From Aralia elata (Eukaryota > Streptophyta > Magnoliopsida > Apiales > Araliaceae): a stretch of DNA of 64,000 nucleotides. This document shows, in pieces, positions 25,301-36,017 of the stretch (position 1 is the first letter of the stretch; each line of letters begins with the position of its first letter). Under the pieces are notes generated by a model. The model saw only the letters and a program-made list of their open reading frames with translations, made no database searches and had not been told where the DNA came from. Both the position numbers and the translations under genes were made by a program. The DNA is taken from the NCBI GenBank assembly GCA_034770075.1, contig CM068380.1, positions 86,884,112 through 86,948,111 of the forward strand. The letters are read 5' to 3'.

Positions 25301-25764
25301 CATAATTTTGAGTCCAATTACTATGGACGTTTAGAGGATGTGGTTGTGCTCAATTATCCTAGGGTAAAAAGGTAGTTATATTTAAGTGTCTCTAGTTTAA
25401 TACTGAAAATAGTGTTAAAGTTGATCGTAGTAGAATCGTCACAGTAGATATAAAGTTAAAGTTAAATTCTAATGACGTATTTGTGTTAACCAGTCAAACG
25501 ACTCAAGTGTACTACGCACTTAATATCTTAAATAGTATAAGTCTCTTGTATACAATTGTCACAACAAAAACTCGGGCATTTGATGATGTTAATATGTTTG
25601 GGACGGATGAACCGTTACAAGAAGATGTTAGCAATCCCAAGCAAGTAGTGCTAAATGATGACGATATGATGACAACTGATGTCGTTGACGTACCCGATGA
25701 TGAGGAAGTCGAGGAAGATGTGGTTGTGAATGAGTATGTCGTCGTTGAAGATAATAACGACTAA
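22400..25764 (+). pseudogene. TNP2-like CACTA transposase, broken
   Basis: Consecutive frames together cover a TNP2/Transposase_21-type protein. Typical landmarks are CDICNLSRYK and PKKILRYFPLAPKLQRLF (about 23035-23150), HPADGDGWKKFD after a stop at 23216, DFCPFNNFSQLYS with YNLPPSLCMK (23320-23410), FPALGMISGWSTHGKLSCPVC (23605-23665), and WFELSYWVTLSVRHCIDIMH (23935-23990). KSHDCHVFMQKLMPIAFREM and NLPYEFKLGGPV (24265-24545) follow, then a DUF4216-like segment (25260-25370) and an acidic tail. At least three frameshifts and several in-frame stops separate them, so the copy cannot make a full enzyme. Confidence 0.88.
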
Positions 25765-26215
25765 AAAACTAATAATGAGGAAGAAGACATAGAATCCGAG
25801 GATGATAATGGTTTTGATTCTGGCGAGTTTGATGACGTACTAAGTCTAAACTTCTTTATGTTTTGTAAATAATTCATTGTTATATAATACTGCATATATA
25901 ATTAACTTAACTATAAATTAATATACGTTATTTTGGTTATTTCAGTAGTAGATTTATGACTAGACATATTGGTGGTCGTCGTAGTGGTGGCCGATCTGGA
26001 TCAGGAGACGGAAGCTAGGCCAGCGGCTCATCTTCAGGAGCTAGTGAGTTGTCGTCGTCATGATTTTGATATTTTTTTATTCATTGTTTTATATTTTCTG
26101 AAAATGTTATATTAAACTCAATTATTTTAATAATTATAGATACTGGTCGACGACGTCACCGAGGGACTAACCTAGGTATATTTGGTCGTCCGTCGATAGT
26201 TTCACTTACAGTCCG

Positions 26216-28790
26216 TGTGACACCCCCAAATTTCGGGTTTAAACTACCCCTCAAAATTTGGGTCGCCAAAATACAACCTATAAACATATAAGCTTTGATA
26301 CCAACTGTGACGTCCCCAAAATAGGTCTACACGACATACTACAAAATCTAAATACAAATTTTCCTATTTATAATTTATTACAACGACATCATTCACACCC
26401 AAATCCAATAATAATAATTCAAAGATTTAAAGATAATTTAAGTTTTAAACGATAACTGCAACGAAATAAGTAATACATTATAGAGTCAAATATATCATAA
26501 TATCTACTATTTTTTTATTTAAAAATTTAGGATTCAATATTTTATCCCTATAACACCAATCAATAGTTTATGTTCATAATCATACCGATCAATTAATCTT
26601 TGCACCTAAGCCAAAGATATTCAACTGTAACACCATTGATCATGATCATACCAATCAACAATTCATCTTTGCACCCATGGCCGAAGAGAACCAATGGTCA
26701 TGATCATGCCAATCAACATTCTATTTTTGCAATCAAGCCAAAGAGAAATTTCACCACAATGATTATGATAATAATTTAATAGATGAATATAAATAATATG
26801 AACAATAAGATCAAGAATAAATATTAAATCACAACAACAAGATTTTTTACGTGAAAACCTAACTGGGAAAAATCACGGGACAAACTTCGAAGAATCCACT
26901 AGAATAAATTGAGAGAATAAAAAAATATTTTAATTTGGGTACACACTCAAACTATCTCATCACAATAACCTTTTGATAAAACCAAACAACACACCCAATT
27001 TTTTTTGGATGTTTTTCTCTTGGCTCTCTTGAATTTTCTCCTTCTCTCACTCTCGGATAGAATGACTCTCCCTTGTTTATTTTATCCTTCTCACCCTCTC
27101 CGATCCGTCTCCACCCCCCATTCACTTGGCTGGTTAAATATTAGATGAAGCACAAACTATTAAGGATATCCTACTAATTTCAGAGATTTTCACCATTTAA
27201 TAATAAGGTTATGAAAACAAATAGTAATTTCTTACCATAAATGGATAAATATGAAAGAAAACGACATCCTTGACGAGTACAAAAGAAATGATATCTCATA
27301 CGAGTATGAAAGAAAATAATATCACTTACGAGTATGAAAGAAAATGATATTACATACGAGTATAAAATAAAGTATTATGCGGTAATCCGCGTAGACAGAT
27401 CATTTCATTAAAAGACTAATAAAGAATGAATACGAACGGTTATTCACCAAACATACGGTAGTCCGCATAGTCAGGTTATTCTCACAAGTTAATACATGGA
27501 CTAAAATGACACCCCTTGTGAGTATGAAGTAAAATAATATCAGTTACGGATATGAAAGCGATTGATATTACATACGAGTTTAAAGAAATGATATTCCTTA
27601 CCTTAGTAAGAGACTAGATCTAACTAGTATAAAGGAGATTTTCTTGAGAAAATCTTGCACTACAGGCTACACTCAAAGTATTCTTATACTCAAAAGAAAT
27701 ACGCACAATTTTATAAAAGAAAAAATTTCAGATTCTGGTGTGAATTTCATTGCTCAACTGAGCAACCTATTTATAGGAGAATGTCAGTGTACTGTTTAAG
27801 AAATATTCACGGACGAACAGTTTTGAAGATTCATGGACGAATTCGTTTGATTTTACTATGCAATAAAATATTCTAATAAAACAAATAACTTTATATATAA
27901 TATAATATATTCTAATAATAATCTAATAAAACATTTATAACTTTATATATAATATAAAGTTTTCTGTTTTATATAGAAAATTTTTTCTGAAAATTTCTTC
28001 CGACGGTTGACGAATTGGCAAGTGGTGAGTCTCATGGAATAATCAGTCAAACTTACAATAAACGCTTCATAACAAACTCCAAAAATTGAACAAATAACTA
28101 CCACATATTACTTATCTTTAATCAACACATTTTTAATCTTTCAATAATTATTCACCATTAATAATATAGACTCACAATATTAACAACCAGATCATTTTCA
28201 AGAAAGAGGGGTTTTTCGTAAAAACGACGCGCAATTAAATAACCCATTTCCTTGACAGAACTTCTAGACATTGTCAATAATGTTAACTGGTCTAATAATA
28301 TCATATCAAATAATGAGTTATAGTGTCGTGACAAATAATATAAAACGTTATGCAGATGCTACTGTAACATTTATTGAATCAAAATACTGTGCAATTGCTA
28401 CTATATCAATTATTGAATCAATAATATGAAATATTGTGCAATACTGTGCTACTGTTCTTTTATTACCAGATATTTTAACAGTTGCAGGTGATAATACTCT
28501 TGACAATTTGTATAAAAATATAAATATTATTTTTTTCTGTATCCGACAATTAATCATTGTGGGGCCACCAATATTTTGTTATTTCAGCGTCATCGTACTT
28601 TATAGAATATAATATTCCCCGACAGAAAGAATATTTTCCAACAAAAAGAATATTTTCAGACATACTTTTTACCTAATAATTTGCATATATCACCCTTAAC
28701 TATAACATTTATCAATTAAACACTTTACTGTTTAAAATAATAATAATAAAGAAAAACAAATTTTTATTTCATAAAAGTCGGGGTCTTACA
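26216..28790 (-). mobile_element. Deleted LTR retrotransposon: one LTR, primer-binding site, stub of the second LTR
   Basis: On the minus strand an LTR runs from TGTAAGACCCCG (28790) to GGGGACGTCACA (26306). Two bases later comes TGGTATCAAAGC (26303-26292), which matches the initiator-Met tRNA primer site with one change. About 70 bases further a second LTR-like end (GGGGGTGTCACA) closes the element at 26216. The flanks are GTCCG (26211-26215) and GTTCG (28791-28795), a 5-bp TSD with one mismatch, and the CACTA coding region continues on either side. Nearly all of the internal domain is gone. The LTR is related to the solo LTR at 15337-18256, sharing the starts, the AATATTCCCCGACAGAAGG motifs and the CACCGGTCATGATCATGCC-like repeats. 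Confidence 0.85.
26292..26303 (-). other. tRNA-iMet primer-binding site of the LTR element
   Basis: The minus strand reads TGGTATCAAAGC, two bases after the LTR end CACA. Most plant Ty3/gypsy and Ty1/copia elements use TGGTATCAGAGC. This fixes the orientation of the element and of its relatives in the window. Confidence 0.8.
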
Positions 28791-28795
28791 GTTCG

Positions 28796-30600
28796 AGTGG
28801 ATGTCGACTTTGCACAATAAGTGTTAGATAATAAAAAATAAGTAGTTAAATTAATATATTTAATTTGATGAGACAATTAACATAATACAATATCATTTTA
28901 TTTTTATTATATTATATTGAACCCGGTCGCTAATGCGACCATACACGTCATATGCCTCACGCACCTATCGACTGGCTGCATGCGCTTCAGCCAGTATATA
29001 CAGTACGATGTCTCTTTTATGAAGATTGTGTTGCGCGAGTTTCATGTAAGTTAATTTACTTAATTACGTTAAATTATACATACATGGTAGTTATACAATT
29101 AATTAATTTTTTCTGATAAGTTATCATTTTTTATAGACTAATTTTAGATATGAGGAGAACGTCTCTCAGTCACTCGGCGACAGTGTTATTATTGCACATG
29201 TCGCGAAAAATTACGCCAGCTAGCTTTACGAGATGAGATAAAGGGCCGCCCGGGCAGTTGCTGACCAGCCCGGGACTACGATACGAGATCATCAGTCCCA
29301 AATAGTCTTAGATGCAGCATGGGAGGCCATGTGCACGCACTGGGATGCTGATGACTTCAAGAAGAAGTCCGAGCAGTCAAAGAAGAATTGTGGTCAGCTT
29401 CGAGTCGTACACACTACTGGTTCACAGTCCTTTAAGGAGGTGAAGTCGGTAAGTATCTGTATTTAGTTGTTCAGTTACTCAATAATTATCAGCATACTTA
29501 ATAAATGTTATATTTCGTGTATTTATTAGGCCCTGGGCGTGCTTGGGCCGACCTCCGACTATGGTGGAGTTCTGGATAGAGCCCACGCGCCAAATGACTT
29601 TACTATGTCTCCCGCAACATTAGCTATACGAGTAAGACTAATCTCAATTTTAAATAATTATTAATATTATGTAGTGAATAAAATAATTTAATTAATTCAT
29701 ATATACAAAATAAATTACAGGACTGATTTCAGAAGTTTCGGGACCAGCGTGTAGTTGAGTTGTCGGATGCTAAGGGGGATTCTGAGCCGTTAGATTCCAC
29801 CATCCCTCCGCCCGAGATTGAATTATCTCGGGATGAGAAGTTGAGTCTATGGGTTGTGTCTCAGGATCCCCCTACTAGCAGTATCAGCAGGTATCGAGTG
29901 TTAGGCCTGTCGAGGGTACCAACGTATTTTTATTTATTATATTTCTCGTTATATCATAATTTATAAAATAATAGAAATTATTATTATTATTATTATATAT
30001 ATTTATTTTCGCAGGCTCTAGCCAGTACCAGCGTCCGAGAGCACGTATTGGACCATCGCATACAGGCACTGACTTGGACGACGCCATGTTCCAGAAGGTT
30101 ATGACGGCGGTGTCGGAGACGTTTGGTACAGATCCGATATTCCGTCGTCAAGACCTTCCTAACCTTGCTCGCCTCCACCAGCTTGCTAAGGACATTGCAG
30201 CATGGGCCACCGTCGAGAGTACGAGTATCCTTCCAGAGCAATTTGCTACGATACGCGACAAGGTGGTCCGGATGATGGTTACCCTACTCACGGAGGCTTT
30301 TGGGTCGATGTTGAGTCAGCCCCCGACCACTCAGGTATTCTACGTATTTTAAGCTGATTATTCTGCATGTTATTTAATTGTCATTTATCTGTCTTTTTAA
30401 TTCTCGTATACGGACTAATGAGTTATATTTTTAATTGTATCAACAGGGTGACGATGTTGAGTAGGCTAATGATGGCTAGCAGACTGACAATGCAGAACGC
30501 GAGCAGGGGGATGATGATGATGATTTTCAGACACCAGAGCAGCCAAGTCGACCCCCGCACGATGATTCTCCTCCTAGTGGTGGTATTACTAGCTTAGGTT
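28796..30600 (+). pseudogene. Ptta/En-Spm (TNPA-type) protein of the CACTA element, broken
   Basis: Exon-like pieces read RYEENVSQSLGDSVIIAHVAK, AWEAMCTHWDADDFKKKSEQ, LRVVHTTGSQSFKEVKS and GRAHAPNDF-like segments (29140-29640), a pattern seen in plant transposase Ptta/En/Spm proteins. A helical segment (FQKVMTAVSETFGTDPIF, about 30088-30345) follows. Intron-like gaps with gtaagt/ag borders lie between them, and stops occur inside the pieces (for example after KNYAS). This class usually encodes the element's DNA-binding partner of the transposase. Confidence 0.7.
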
Positions 30601-30899
30601 GGTATTTTGTATAACATTTACTTAGATGTTTTGTAAAACATTATATAGTTGCTTGTTTTATGTAAATCATTGTAGTTTAGTTTGATTATTTATAAATCAA
30701 TGTATTTTAATTTAATTTTGTAAATCAATAAAGTTACATTTATTCTTTTTAGTTTATAGGTTATATCAGTTTAACTTGATTCTTTGTCAGTCACTGTATT
30801 TTAGTTTAATTTTGTAAATCATTGAAGTTACTTTGTAGTTTATGACTTATCGTATATATACACGTTATATGTTGTTGGAAAAGTGGTTATATATACACG

Positions 30900-30938
<39 letters not shown>

Positions 30939-31579
30939 ATTCAAAGTAGTTGCGTTGTATTATTGGTTGATTACGATATATGTTGTTGGAAATGTAGTTA
31001 TTAGTTGATTACTATATGTGTTGTTGGGATAAAGCAGGTTACAGGTACAAAAAATGTGGTTTAAAACCCTGAAAACTGCAAAAACAAAAAAATTATTAAA
31101 AAAATCCATATTTTCGACGGAATAATGTAAAGCCGACGGAACTTTCGTCGAAAATAAGGATCTATAATTAATTATTAAAAACTCTATTGTCGACGGAATA
31201 GCCCTTATTTCCGACGGATATTCCATCGGAATTATGTGTTCTCCCACGAGCAGAAACGTGACACGTGTCATGTTTTTTACCTACGAAATTAGTCCGTCGG
31301 AAATAATTCCGTCGACAATAGTTTACTTGCGACGAGTTGTTTGTCGGCCATAATTCCGTCGATGATACTTATTTCCGACCGACTTATCCCCGATGAGATT
31401 TAATTCGATGGAATTGCCGACAGAATATTCCATCGGAAATAAGCTTACTCCGACCGAATAAGCCTATTTCCGTCGAAAAATTCTGTCGGAATTAAGCATT
31501 TTTCTTGTAGTGAAATAGCCTTTCGCTACTCTTGGTAGCTGAAGGAGTAATGTCCGAAATGACCCCACTTTAGTTAGAT

Positions 31580-31910
31580 TTAAATAGTTTCAATATATTT
31601 TTTTATATAAATAATTTCTTAATTAATAAGATTTAACATAGTAAAATTTAACATTGTCGAATATATTTAATGTATTTATTTGTATAATTTATTTCTTAAG
31701 TAAATTTAACATTACTAACTATATTTAATATATTTATTTTCATAAATATTTTTTTAAGTAATAAATTTAAAATTATCAATTATATTTAATGTATTTATTT
31801 CTATAAATAATTTCTTAACTAATAAAATTTAACATTGTTAGTTATTCAATGTATTTATCTGTATAAATAATTTCTTAAGTAATAAAATTTAACACTGTTA
31901 ATTATTACGA
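31580..31910. repeat. Tandem array of about five 60-70 bp units
   Basis: Units share TATTTATTTGTATAAATAA, TTTCTTAAGTAATAAA and ATTTAACATTG. They lie in the loop of the fold-back element that holds the CACTA transposon. Confidence 0.75.
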
Positions 31911-32229
31911 CAATTTGATTATTTAAAATCTACACTTCATATCGTAATACAATTTTATTTAATTAATATAAATTATATTATAAATAAATACATTAAAACT
32001 ATGTAAATCTAATTAAAGTCAGTCATTTAGGACAAAACTCCTTCAGCTACTAAAAGCAGCAAAAGGGTATTTAATTTCTTTGCCTTGCCTTCAACTACTC
32101 TTACTAGCAGAAGGTATCTTTTCAATGTAATTCTGGGCGTAGGATCTTGGCTTGGATGATGTGAGATGCACTAATTCAGAGAGTTTCCATAACCATAATT
32201 AAATAGATCACTTCCTTTTAAATATTTTA

Positions 32230-32282
<53 letters not shown>

Positions 32283-32510
32283 TGAATATTTTTATTGCCA
32301 CCTCTACATGGATGGTACACTAGTCCCTAGCCTCCATAGTAAGGGCCTATTGAAAAGTAAGTACTTGCATTTATCTTGGGGGAGCGTGCTCTATATATCC
32401 TAGCAGAGGAAATAAAGGACCATATGAGACATGATGGGCAGCAAATCTTCTGTACTTTTAGTCTTTTCTCACTTTCACTTGAGAATCATCACACACACAC
32501 CCCACCCCCC

Positions 32511-32514
<4 letters not shown>

Positions 32515-32544
<30 letters not shown>
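32515..32544. repeat. (CT)n microsatellite
   Basis: About 15 TC units lie between two near-identical 27-bp copies of TTTTCTCACTTTCACTTG..., the second copy starting about 82 bases after the first. Confidence 0.9.
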
Positions 32545-32547
<3 letters not shown>

Positions 32548-32992
32548 CTCACTTTCACTTGAGAATCATCCACCCCCCGGCTCTCTCTCTCTGTATTGTA
32601 TGCACGTATGCATCCCCTCCCTTTGTAAGAGATCGAAGATGATCGCACAAGTTTCAATCACATGGATTAGTATAAATATATGTTTCCATATATACGGATC
32701 ATTATTAGATGATTCTCTAATTTTTCCAATCATCCTTAATTATTATCAATTAGTAAATTAAATACTAGTACGTACTCATGATTTATTGAAAACATTGATA
32801 TTCTTTTGGCAACATTAATGAGCTAGCTAGCTTCCTTTTAGAGCTACTGAAATTATTTTCTATTTATATATATGGTTCAGAATTGAATGACTATAACTTG
32901 CAAGGAAAGGGAAAGAATTAAGAACAGAATGTGGTAAAGACTATGCAGCTAGGGACTGCGCGCCCTGCCTAAAAGGATATGTGTGTGTGTGT

Positions 32993-33053
32993 GGGGGGGG
33001 GGGGGGGGGGTGGGGGGGGGGTGGGGGGGGGGTGGGGGCGGGGCGGGGGGGCG
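32993..33053 (+). repeat. Long guanine tract, strong G-quadruplex candidate
   Basis: Some 60 bases are G broken only by single T or C bases, the first run being 18 G long, preceded by (GT)n. Four or more adjacent G runs meet any quadruplex definition. It is starkly unlike the AT-rich surroundings. An assembly or polymerase-slippage artefact is possible for the exact length. Confidence 0.85.
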
Positions 33054-33670
33054 CTTAATTTCAGTTCTAATAAATTACTTGAGCACTTACATATACACAC
33101 GAGGAAACGGGAGCTAGCTACTTTACCCCTTAAAATTTTTTTTAGTATATTCAGCGGCATTTATTAATTGCGTAACTTTTTCATTATTAAGAATAATAAT
33201 TAATATCTAGCTACAGATATTTAACATAATTAAAAATAATATAGTTAATTACTGTTTAAAAGTTTATTTTTAATTAAGGAATAGTATAACTGTGCAACTT
33301 CCGTTTTATCATACAGCTCATGTACAAGGGAACGGGATATATCCATCCAATATTTATATCATCATGGATCCCTCACTATCTACATACATAGTATATATTA
33401 ACATTCATTCACAAAGTTTTCTTTTTTATTCCAGTACTGTTTTAAATTCCGTCCGAAATATATCATCATGGATCGCTCACTAACTACATATATACATATA
33501 TATGAACTTTGTGAGAGAAAGAAAGAGATATATAGCTAGCTTATATTATTGTCAGGATGGATGCCTTTTTATCCAATTGGAAGAGGCTGATCATCTGAAT
33601 TAAGAGACTCTCTCCCTATATCCCTTTTATATTGTCTTTCTATTCCCTGTTTTGTCCCTCCCTTATTTAA

Positions 33671-33935
33671 TACTCTTTTCGTTCCAAATTAATTGCTCAG
33701 TTTTGACTTTTTTTAAGTCAAATTGACTATTTTTAGAATTAATAATTAAGCATATATAAATATATTTCTAAAATTATAAAAATTGGGGTTAATAATAAAT
33801 TGTATATATACTTTCTTTTAGTTATAATCTCTTCACCTATATTTTAGCAAAAATAGTAAAAAGATTAGTTTTAAAAATGGTCAATTTGACTTTAAAAAGT
33901 CAAAACTGAACAATTAATTTTGGACGGAGGGAGTA
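33671..33935. mobile_element. Stowaway-like MITE about 0.37 kb upstream of the WUSCHEL start codon
   Basis: TACTCTTTTCGTTCCAAATT and TTTTGGACGGAGGGAGTA are TA-bounded inverted repeats, the second being the textbook Stowaway end. An inner pair (CAGTTTTGACTTTTTTTAAG, and AAAAGTCAAAACTG on the other arm) extends the fold. Confidence 0.85.
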
Positions 33936-34141
33936 TATAATAATATACATCACAGGCAGGTGCAAGTAGCTAGTATTATATATCTCGTGTGCGTCTATCA
34001 ATTTCACTAGTCCGTCTCTCCCAGATATCTCTTTCATATCCTTCCCTCTCTTTAATTCTCCCCCCTAGCTGATCCCCTCCATCTGCATTCCCTCTCAATT
34101 TATAAATAACCAGTATTCCAGCTCTATACATAAATCTCTAA

Positions 34142-34176
<35 letters not shown>

Positions 34177-34305
34177 ATCAATCTAGCTCACTACCTACCT
34201 CCCTCGTGCCTTAATTTGTTTTCTTAATTAATACCCTTCAATTTCTTAATTTTCTTGTATGCTTGCCCTTCAAATTAATTAATTAACAAACTTGGGTGAT
34301 CGATC
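33936..34305 (+). promoter_or_regulatory. Proximal promoter and 5' UTR of WUSCHEL
   Basis: TATAAATA lies at 34101-34108, about 200 bp upstream of the ATG. The leader between them holds a TA microsatellite (34147-34172) and CT-rich sequence. Promoter role is inferred from position; no known WUS cis-element was matched. Confidence 0.5.
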
Positions 34306-34382
34306 ATGGAAGCTCAACAGCAGAACAACCATCCCCATCCCCATTACTTACAACAAGAAGCAGCAGCAAACGAAGAGACTGG

Positions 34383-34454
<72 letters not shown>

Positions 34455-36017
34455 CAAACCCCCAAGTTTTGTGTGCAGGCAAAACAGTACGAGATGGAGT
34501 CCCACCACAGACCAGATAAGAATACTAAAGGAAATTTACTACAACAGCGGAATAAGGTCCCCTTCAGCTGAACAGATCCAGAGGATCTCAGCCCTCCTCG
34601 GACAATACGGCAAGATTGAAGGCAAGAACGTCTTTTATTGGTTTCAGAACTATAAAGCTCGTGAACGCCAAAAGAAGAGGTTCATCACTACTAACTCTAC
34701 CTCTACTCATCATCAGCATCATCTCAATCATAATTAATATTACCTTTTCTTTCCACACAAATGCATGCTAGTAGTGCTGCTGCTAATCGGAGATCATCCC
34801 AAGTCGTCGATCATTCCATCCTTTACAACAATAACATCACTTCTACTCCTCCTTCAGGTCATGATCCATACAACTATTACTACTACTACTACTTCCATAA
34901 TTATATCTATATTTTCTTCTTCATTTAATAATGTTCATTTTTCTACGTTATCATCTGTAGGGGTTGTTCCATGTCCTTCATCTTCACCCGCAGCCGCAGG
35001 AGTGCTTTCTGCTGTTGGTCACATAGGAAGCTATGCCTATGGATCTGTGGCCATGGAAAAAAGTTTTAGGGTAAAAAAGAACTACATATACTTTAATAAT
35101 AATCTTCGTTAAAGTATATATATGTTTCAAGTGTTTCTGCCCTATGATCATGTTCAAGTTCGGCCCGTGTATATATATATATATTCCTGTGGGTAGCAAC
35201 AATAATTTATATACTATGCGTGCTTACAACATACTATATACATAGCTGGGTACAGTCCTCCACCAGTGACAAAGAAGAGGCAATCAAATTCTCTAGAACA
35301 TTTCTACCTTACTTTTGATCCTTCTGAGACCCTATACTTGCACATTAGAAAAAGTATTGAACTATTTCTAGTGACAAAAGAGCGCTAGTATGTGTTTCAA
35401 ATTAACCTAGCTAGCTCACACTTTTCTATTTAATTTGGTAGTTGAGCTTCATGAAGATTACTTACTTTAATTTCATTAATTCAATTAGATCCGAGGTTCA
35501 ATTTCAAACACAGTACGAACTCTTTCTAAGAACCATCAGGTCAAAAATTGTTAGTATATGTTAATTACCATCCCAAAATCTCTCCTAACTTTCCTAATAT
35601 TAATTTCTTTGTTGGGGTTCTCTTAATTTGTTTAATAAGCAGGAGTGTTCAATATCACCAAAAGATAGCAGTGGAGGATCACTAGGCCAAAATCCACATT
35701 TTAATTCTGTACCCTGCTTGTACCCTTTTATTGGCCACATAAAATCAATTGATGATGATGATGATGAAACCCTAGAAGAAGAACAAGAAGAAGATGAGTC
35801 ACCAGAGCTTGAAACTCTCCCCCTCTTCCCCATGCGTGGGGAGGATTCGTCCGGCTACTACACTACTACTACTACTAATACTACCACTACTTCTACATCT
35901 GGCTGGTATCGGTCCAACGTGGACAACAGCAACTTCGGTGGTTCTGCTCGTGCTTCCCTTGAGCTAACCCTTAACTCTTACATCACCGGTAGCAGCAGGT
36001 CCTCCCATTTTCACTAA
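34306..36017 (+). CDS. WUS: WUSCHEL homeodomain transcription factor (stem-cell organiser)
   Basis: A phase-consistent model is 34306-34679, 34775-34857, 34961-35070 and 35643-36017: 313 aa (Arabidopsis 292). After 24 consecutive Asn (residues 27-50) comes a WUS-class homeodomain, about residues 58-124 (NSTRWSPTTDQIRILKEIYY, GKIEGKNVFYWFQNYKARER). The C-terminus has an acidic stretch (DDDDDETLEEEQEEDE), the WUS-box TLPLFPM (247-253) and an EAR-like LELTLN (295-300). YGSVAMEKSF followed by CSISP resembles the asterid WUS tail. WUS maintains shoot stem cells, and the last two motifs recruit TOPLESS-type co-repressors. Uncertain points: intron 1 (34680 to 34771 or 34774) uses a weak donor AG|GTTCAT just after the homeodomain, and the third intron (34858-34960) is extra. 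Without them the frame stops at 34737. WFQNYKAR has Y where H is usual. Confidence 0.88.
34384..34455 (+). repeat. (AAT)22(AAC)2 trinucleotide repeat coding for 24 Asn in WUS
   Basis: Twenty-two AAT codons in a row followed by two AAC codons, in frame in exon 1. A pure AAT run suggests recent expansion by slippage. Other WUS proteins carry short His/Asn-rich stretches here. Confidence 0.95.

Larger units (their letters stand above)
19948..31512. mobile_element. CACTA (En/Spm) DNA transposon, 11.6 kb, degenerate
   Basis: The left end is CACTACAAGAAAATTATT and the right end ATTTTTCTTGTAGTG, the classical CACTA terminal repeat, flanked by AAA at 19945-19947 and 31513-31515 (3-bp TSD). Subterminal regions (19960-20220, 31100-31500) are packed with short GACGGAA/TTCCGTC repeats in both orientations, the presumed binding sites for the element's own protein. 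The 5' part (20235-20520) is CT-rich and relatively GC-rich, like a leader. Coding remnants for a TNP2-type transposase (22400-25764) and a Ptta/En-Spm protein (28796-30600) are broken, and an LTR element sits between them. Confidence 0.93.
19897..32124. mobile_element. Older fold-back element interrupted by the CACTA transposon
   Basis: With the CACTA element and one AAA copy removed, the flanks join into TACCTTATGCTACTAAG...GGCAAAGAAATTAAATAGCC...TAGCTGAAGGAGT. This mirrors the reverse complement of 32030-32124 (ACTCCTTCAGCTACTA, GGTATTTAATTTCTTTGCC, CTACTCTTACTAGCAGAAGG). The original element was therefore about 660 bp and the CACTA element landed in its left arm. Its interior (31580-31910) holds a tandem array of about five 60-70 bp units with TTAACATTG and TATTTATTTGTATAAATAA. 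Confidence 0.75.
32125..33670. other. Distal 5' region of WUSCHEL, intergenic
   Basis: No gene is supported. It contains a TA microsatellite at 32236-32280, a duplicated block TTTTCTCACTTTCACTTGAGAATCATC around a (CT)n run (32463-32592), a long G run (32993-33053), and a repeated ATATATCATCATGGATC (about 33353-33470). GCTAGCTAGC motifs recur. Distal WUS regulatory sequence is expected here but cannot be pointed to. Confidence 0.45.

Noticed and set aside
34292..34519. Poly-isoleucine frame
   Set aside because: Out-of-frame reading of the AAT repeat in WUS exon 1.
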